DNA of 64,000 nt, taken from assembly GCA_026214975.1 (NCBI GenBank), contig JAOBSW010000577.1, forward strand, positions 1 through 64,000, written 5' to 3'. This document shows positions 58,151-64,000 of the stretch, one piece after another. Both the position numbers and the translations under genes were made by a program. Source of the DNA: Gentiana macrophylla (lineage: Eukaryota; Streptophyta; Magnoliopsida; Gentianales; Gentianaceae). The first letter of the stretch is position 1. Each line of letters starts with the position of its first letter. The notes beneath the pieces are model-generated. The model made no database searches, had not been told where the DNA came from, and saw only the letters and a program-made list of their open reading frames with translations.

Positions 58151-61100
58151 TCATAATAGTCCAGCCTCGTCTTGCTCCACGTCAACATCCTCAACCTCGT
58201 TTTCATCGTCTTCTTCAGGTGCATCAGGATCCACTCCTGCATCAAATTAGTTTTTTTTTCTTTCAAACTACATCATGCATAGAAAAATAGCATTTGTATG
58301 AAAAGCTTGAGAATTGCAATAGATCATATGAGAGAAGATATCTTCGAAGCATATGAGTCAGCATCGGTGTGTGTGTATTTGGGGGTGGGGGGGGGGTTGA
58401 ACATAGACAAACCTTCATTTGTTTCTCCAGGCGCTCTAAACCTTTTTTTGCAGCTTCATTATCGTGATTTATCCTGAAATGGACCCAAAAAGATGAAGAC
58501 ACAGAGAGAGAGTGTGTCTGTGTGCGATGTTTCATCTGTTACTTCACATGCTCACGAGGTTAAGTACAAATGTAAAAGAGAGTAGCTACTGCCACAACAA
58601 AATAGTCATAACAAGTGACACTAACACATTTTTACACTATTGATCATGGTGTAGTACCTATTGATTGATATGGGGGCCACCATGATCAATGGTTCAGAAG
58701 TGTGTTGTGACAGTTTGTTGTGGCACTAGAATTTCCGAATGTAAAAACAAGCACCAACACTTGTTGAGGCTAGTGGTGAGAAGCTAAGTGCCCCCTTAAG
58801 CAAGGAATCTTAGTTCGAGCCTTGTGAATGGTGAAAACAGTGCTCGAGTGACCTTTATCCGCAAATGAGGTCTATATGGATTGCAGGGGTAATCATTGCA
58901 GTGCAAAATTGAAAAACCATGGAATAATTTTCTTTGAAACGCAGCATAAGTGTCTAAATTCCATTTACTTTTCAAGTTCTAATCACTAAACATGGGGAAC
59001 AAAGATGAAAAAGTGACTAACCGCAAAGCTGCCTGATAATGCAACAGAGCATCTTGCAGCATATTTGTGGCAGCAAAAACTTGAGCTAGCTTCACATGCA
59101 GAGAGTCATCTGCCCAATCTTTAAGATATCTCTCAAGGAGAGATACAGCATCACCATTTCGACCTTCAAGAACATGCAGCTCAGCTAAAGCTAAGGCAGC
59201 TGCTAGGTAACCAGGTTCATGCCTAAGAGCTGATTCATAATATTTCTTTGCCTGGTCAAGCAATAAAAGGAAAAAATTAGTTACCTAAGCTAATAAACTC
59301 TCTTGACAGCAAAATCACAAATGCACGTACGTTTTCCCTTCCGGTGGTACTACAGGCATGAACATCGCCCACTAACTTTAAAGCCTTTGCGGACTGAGGC
59401 ATGGCTTTCATTGCCTCCCTTGCAGCATGCATAGCTTCTTTAATCTTCGATAGTGTCAAGTAAGAGCGCACTAATCCTGAAATTAACTTCAAATTTCAAG
59501 GCTCGTGTTTACTATTTCCATTCTAACTTGACGCATCAACTCACAAAAAATACAGAACACGCAATATGTTCACTCAAAGTGCAAAAAAGCACAAATACAT
59601 GTTATTCACTACTTTCTGATGTACTTGCAATTCAAAATGGACCTTGGTAGGAACGAAGATCGGGTCTTAGTTCTTGAGCTCCCCTGAAGGCAACCACAGC
59701 TGCTTCTGGCCGATTTAATGACAAGAGTAAGTTTCCCTAAACATATGAGAATTTATCGACTTGTCATTTTTCTATTGAGCAATAAATAAATATCAAGTAT
59801 GATAGCAGAATAACTATCTCAAGAGGATGCCTCTCATGATGTTTACAAATCTATTTCAAAGTAGTTTTAACTACCTTCATTATATAACCAAGTACATGTC
59901 GCTCATCAAGGCGAACACTCTGCAACAAAAGTGGAATGTCACTGTTGAGCAAACATTGATGTAAAAAATTATATGGCCAACTTAAGTTTAAGAACTTAAC
60001 CTTATCAGCATAACCAATAGCTGCTTTATTATCTTTCCTTTCCCAAAAGACAGACAATGCAACAAGAACTTCAGGCCTTGATGTATCCATATGCACCAAA
60101 TCAGCGATCAGTTTGTTCAGCTTTGTAGAATCGGAACCCGACTTCAAAAGCAGTGCATACTCATCCATATATGTGATCGAATATGGATCAATGGATCGAA
60201 CCTACGAAACAGCGAAAAGTAGTGAATTTTCTATATCCTAAATAACAACTCCTTTTTTGGAACCAGAAGAACCACGTATTACCTTTTCGAAATTCATCAT
60301 GGCTTCATCCTTTTTCCCAATGATAGCTTCAACCTTCATAAAGAAAATACAATATAAGCATCAAAGGTAAGAAAGAGTACAAAACCAAAAGTAAATCTTG
60401 GTATATTTTACCAGACATGTTATTAGCCATATAAATATAACACATTTACCAGCATCATGTACCGCACAAATGAAAGAAAAGATGCAACATTATACGCTGA
60501 TACAATATGGTATTGTCACGGCAAACAGCCGGCTGTGGGAATGCTTGATTTGCACTCGGGAATGACGAGAGGCTTTGCTCTTATGCTCTCGTATTGCATG
60601 ATTATTAAGCTTAATTTTGACGTGTGTTTTACAAACAAATTGGCGTAAACATCTTAAAGATGGTAGCCATGTCTGTGACTCCAGTTGGAATTAATATAAT
60701 ATGTACTTTACCTTAGCCATTTCAAGCAAAATGTGTACATTGTTAGGGAATCTTTGCAGAAGTTCAGAATAGAGTTCAAGACCACCTGTCACACAAAAGT
60801 ATACAGCTATATCAAGCCCCGAAGGAATAGAGCAATCACAATGAGCTGAAAGATTATCAACAAATTAGGGAATTGCAAACATTGTCTTGGGTCTCCAGGC
60901 AACTTGTTTTCTTCCGATTCATTAGCACAAGTAGTTCAATCGTAAATAATTTCATATCACAATCTCCTAATAGTTTTTTTTCCCCACAATATAAGGGCAG
61001 CGAGGTTTGAACTTAAGACTTTATGCAATGATACAATGTTGAATTATCATCTCTCCCAAAAGATTAAGCTGTTGAAGAGAAGTGTAATTTATACATTTAT

Positions 61101-63954
61101 ATCGTAACACTAATGATGAAAAGCTGTCAAGTGCACAAAAAAGCAATCACTAACCAACAGAACGTCATGGACATTGGGTCACATAACTGTAAACACCTTT
61201 TTCTTGAAACAGTTGGTGCCACAGTGATTGTAGCCAAGGAAAAAAAAAATAGAATCAGAATACTATCTAGGTTAGGGCATGTAAACAATATACCTTTGTA
61301 ATCATTAGAGGCAATGCAACATTGAGCTTCAGCATAGTACTGCCAAGAAAATAGTGATTCAGCAGTTACAAACAAATTTTCATATAACATAAATTAAAAA
61401 ATAAACAGTTACACTCCACAGAAACACACAAGTCCTTGCTTCAAAAAAATTGATATAATGCAGCAACATATTAAAAGCTAGTCAAACTTCAAAACTAGAT
61501 GTTGGCGTTCCAAATTAATGCAAAAAGCATGAGAAAACCATGTAAATTTTTTTAAGCAGTTCAATGCGAGAATTACAAACAAGAACGCCACAGGAATTAC
61601 ACCAAAATAAGCAAAAGTTCAAGTAAGTTAGAAAATCTGCCTATTTCCCACTAAGGCATCCACTTTCTGACTCCTGATTTTATGTCCAATATTATGTACT
61701 GAAATGATACTTTTACTGCAGTTAGGTCTGAAATTTTATAGAGTAGCTCTTATACACCTTTTGCATGCTGATTTGAGCTAGAATACCATATGAAAGTTCA
61801 ACGTGTACACGAGCATGGTGATAAAGGCTTGAGGCCCTAAAGTAATCAGAACATATCACAAAGGACAAACCATTAGAAAATAAAAGAAGTTTCTTGGCCA
61901 AGTACTATAAGACACTGATCCAAAAAGAAATACTGAATCAAACTGCACTTTATACTTTACTACTTACACACTGATTTGATCAAATCTAAAAGCCATACCT
62001 GCAACCATCGTGAATCAAGATGATCAAATGGAACTCTCCCACTTCTTATCGGTGTCTGCAAAAAGAAAAGGACATAGCATAATCAGGGTTGGAGCCCTTT
62101 AAGCTTATAAATATGTTCTTAGGTTGATGGTGCCTTAAGTCTTTGCATTTTGTACCCGTAATACTGTCTAGGGCTTCCACGGATTATACGAACATTAGAA
62201 GTCTATCTTTCTGGCTCCATCCATCTTAATGCCCTCATTGCACTATAAATGGTATCGAACAAGTACTTAAATGTTTTCTATAGTCCGATGATCTTCTGCC
62301 CTAATTTTTATTGCACCTAACTGTGAATAGTAGAACACACCTGCGGTAACAACGAAATGATATCCTTTGCTTTAACACCCAACTCAGCCAAGCCTGTAAT
62401 GGCCTCAATGGTATAAGGGCATTGCCTGTAGATGATAACAACAAGGCTAGTGATAACGATGCATAGTTATGGCTCATAAAAATCACCAAATATTTCTCAA
62501 TATCACAAACAAACAAACAAACAAGGATCCCTGCACATTTTCTCAGTTAATCAATTTAACATGTGAAAGATACCTCCCCCGCCTCCTTCCCAAAATATAG
62601 GCGCACCAAATGGCTTGAATCAGAATGTAAGTATAGGCCAATTCCATGGCCTTTATATTCCAGTAGAGGTGTGGTAATCCCTAATCTTCATAACAATGTA
62701 AGCATTTCTGATGCCCCTTATTACTATAATACTTCCTGTGACTCTTGAGTGGTATTTCCATAAAAAAATATTTTGCTGGCTCTTGTTACGAAATGCCCTA
62801 AAAAAGAAATCTCAATAGTGTCCTATAAGTGGTACTTGCATGTATGCCTATGACTAAACATCTAAATAAGCATCATATCCTGAACTTAGTTGTTTAGGCT
62901 AGAAATGATGGACGAAGTCTTTTCCCAAGCTGTGTGAACAAATGAACAATACAAACTAAGGAATTTACATAATATTCATCAGATTTTTTAAATTCAAACA
63001 CAGAAGTATTTTCTTCATACCGGCATCCTAAGCAAAACAACATCCAGATCAAGTGCTTTTTTTTGTATTATTTATAACAAATTGTGTCATAAAAACAAGA
63101 AAACAAAAGGTCGTGACTCGAAAGTATTAATACTACTTTTAGGACTCCAAGTTAAAACATGATATTCATGAACCAATTCCTGAAGAATATAGTTTGTATG
63201 ATCTTGAGTCCTATCTAAGAGAAAAAATAGCATTTGATATACAATATAATAAAGAACAAAGACAAGCAAGACCTTAAACACTCTTTATAACAAGAAATAG
63301 CTGCACGAGTATGTCTGGAATTTCTGTAAAGTTTTCCCAACATAAGATTCATTTGCAGGGTCCTTGCTTTGTTTGGGATCCCCTCCATCTGAAAGACATT
63401 AATACAGCAAAAACTTGTATTAAGAAAATCCATACCAGCAAAAGATGTACACACACAAAATGAGGTGAAAGGACAATTGGATCAAGTATACATAACACAC
63501 AGCAAAAACGTCACCGAGGCTGGATTCCAAAATGTGCTAAAATGAGTAACGTCCAAAAAGTTGTGCTCATTTACTACACAAATTTCAAAGATTATTATAG
63601 AGGAAATAACAATTAAAAAAATAAATTGATCATGAACCTCCACAAGGGCCAACTTGTTCTCGTTTAGAGCAAAATGTGATGAAGCGATTCTGAACTTGAC
63701 CTGTTGAAAAATTTACACCAAAATATAATCCTTTATCAACACAAGTTCATCATCTCTGTATGTCAAAAGTTCTCTCTACAAGAAAAAGTACCACAAGCAA
63801 TTCAACTTCAGGATACCTCATTTTCATTAACCGCAGAGGTGCTGAAAGAGCTCGGGGAAGAGGATCGATTGGAGACAGAGAGCACAGCACGAACAGTCCC
63901 TGTGGTATGCTTAGGAACCATTCTATGGCACTGCAACCCTTGTTTATAAGTGTG
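58151..63954 (-). CDS. APC7: APC7, TPR subunit of the anaphase-promoting complex (partial, 5' end outside window)
   Basis: APC7 is a tetratricopeptide-repeat scaffold of the APC/C ubiquitin ligase, which drives cyclin and securin destruction in mitosis and acts in the nucleus. Fifteen exons, all with GT-AG introns: 63954-63817, 63700-63638, 63388-63273, 62425-62341, 62055-61999, 61339-61294, 60785-60712, 60333-60283, 60201-60001, 59919-59875, 59736-59643, 59476-59331, 59251-59022, 58473-58413, 58236-58151. Landmarks in order: VNENEVKFRIASSHFAL, YAEAQCCIASNDYKG, LQRFPNNVHIL, MDEYALLLKSG, ALSVFWERKDNKAAIGYADK, MPQSAKALKLVGDVHA, YLKDWADDSLHVKLAQVFAA and the acidic tail ending GLL. These match the plant APC7 order with TPR spacing throughout. 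Visible coding is 1493 nt. With an off-window first exon of ~60-70 codons the length fits the ~560-aa family. One base seems to be missing at the last junction, which would put the acidic tail out of frame. Confidence 0.95.
58590..58725. mobile_element. Small inverted-repeat element (MITE) in an APC7 intron
   Basis: Ends TGCCACAACAAAATAGTCAT (left) and TGCCACAACAAACTGTCACA (right, complement), 136 bp in all. Between them are 'cactattgatcatggtg' and 'caccatgatcaatggt', a second inverted pair. The flanks share only TA or CTA, so the superfamily is uncertain. It sits in the intron 58474-59021. Confidence 0.7.
58755..58910 (+). mobile_element. Candidate tRNA-derived SINE in the same APC7 intron
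   Basis: 'ggctagtggtgagaagc' resembles a polymerase III A box and 'agttcgagccttgtg', ~40 bp later, a B box. The body then runs ~90 bp to an A-rich end ('aaaattgaaaaacc'). No flanking duplication was found, so this is tentative. Confidence 0.35.
60960..61080 (-). repeat. Retroelement-derived fragment in an APC7 intron (tentative)
   Basis: The minus strand reads 'cttttgggagagatgataat', 'tgtatcattgcataaagtct' and 'aagttcaaacctcgctgcc'. This resembles the end of a small LTR or SINE with a primer-site-like TGTATCATTGC and a B-box-like GTTCAAACC. No paired end was seen. Confidence 0.3.
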
Positions 63955-64000
63955 CTAAAACAGAAACAAAAGGAGGATATCAAATAATTATATTATATTA

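Noticed and set aside
60457..61301. Plus-strand frames inside APC7 introns (60457-60648, 61113-61301)
   Set aside because: Antisense to the gene, short, without motifs. Intron sequence.
1..64000. CRISPR arrays, tRNA or rRNA genes, operons, bacterial-type signals
   Set aside because: None seen. tRNA-like strings are retroelement primer sites or SINE-like boxes. The DNA is plant nuclear.

Overview
This is nuclear DNA of a flowering plant, most likely a eudicot. The evidence is an intron-rich APC7 gene, a plant-specific CC-type glutaredoxin, and a dense bed of copia, gypsy, LINE, hAT, Mutator-type and TRIM elements of plant type. Only the last ~10 kb (about 54.5-64 kb) is genic; the rest is nested transposable elements. 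The species cannot be named from the sequence alone.

Layout. (1) 0.7-7.9 kb: two copies of a non-coding gypsy-like element (tRNA-Asp primer site) in opposite orientation. (2) 7.9-12.2 kb: GC-rich anonymous repeat DNA with tandem repeats and LTR-like promoters. (3) 12.2-32.2 kb: one large minus-strand copia element of Sirevirus type. It has a 5' LTR, initiator-Met primer site, gag, pol, and an extra ORF block between pol and the 3' LTR. It was split later by a gypsy solo LTR inside gag (28.46-29.96 kb) and a rearranged second copia-type element after pol (17.2-23.4 kb). (4) 32.2-36.9 kb: a plus-strand L1-type LINE interrupted by a solo LTR with its own target duplication. (5) 37.0-37.7 kb: a hAT deletion derivative with a perfect 8-bp target duplication. 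(6) 42.55-44.3 kb: a second solo LTR of the same family, opposite orientation. (7) 44.6-53.1 kb: a complete non-coding LTR retrotransposon with target duplication CAAAT, carrying a 381-bp insertion in its 3' LTR. (8) 54.8-55.1 kb: an intact glutaredoxin gene, preceded by a C-rich tract and TATA box. (9) 56.1-57.0 kb: a 354-bp TRIM and a 188-bp Mutator-type MITE. (10) 58.15-63.95 kb: fifteen exons of APC7 on the minus strand; the first exon lies beyond the window.

The two host genes are unrelated in role. APC7 is a TPR scaffold of the anaphase-promoting complex. The glutaredoxin belongs to the land-plant class that works with TGA transcription factors. They do not form a functional unit.

The most unusual signal is a recurrent local text change in the repeats. 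Where one copy of a repeat reads CAG or CTG, another copy reads CGA, CG, TCG or ACG. This happens in several families and in both directions between copies. It coincides with many of the frame breaks in the retroelement proteins, while APC7 exons are nearly clean. It looks like a systematic sequencing or assembly error at CHG-methylated sites rather than ordinary mutation, so the elements may be less decayed than they read. No previously undescribed gene system was recognised.
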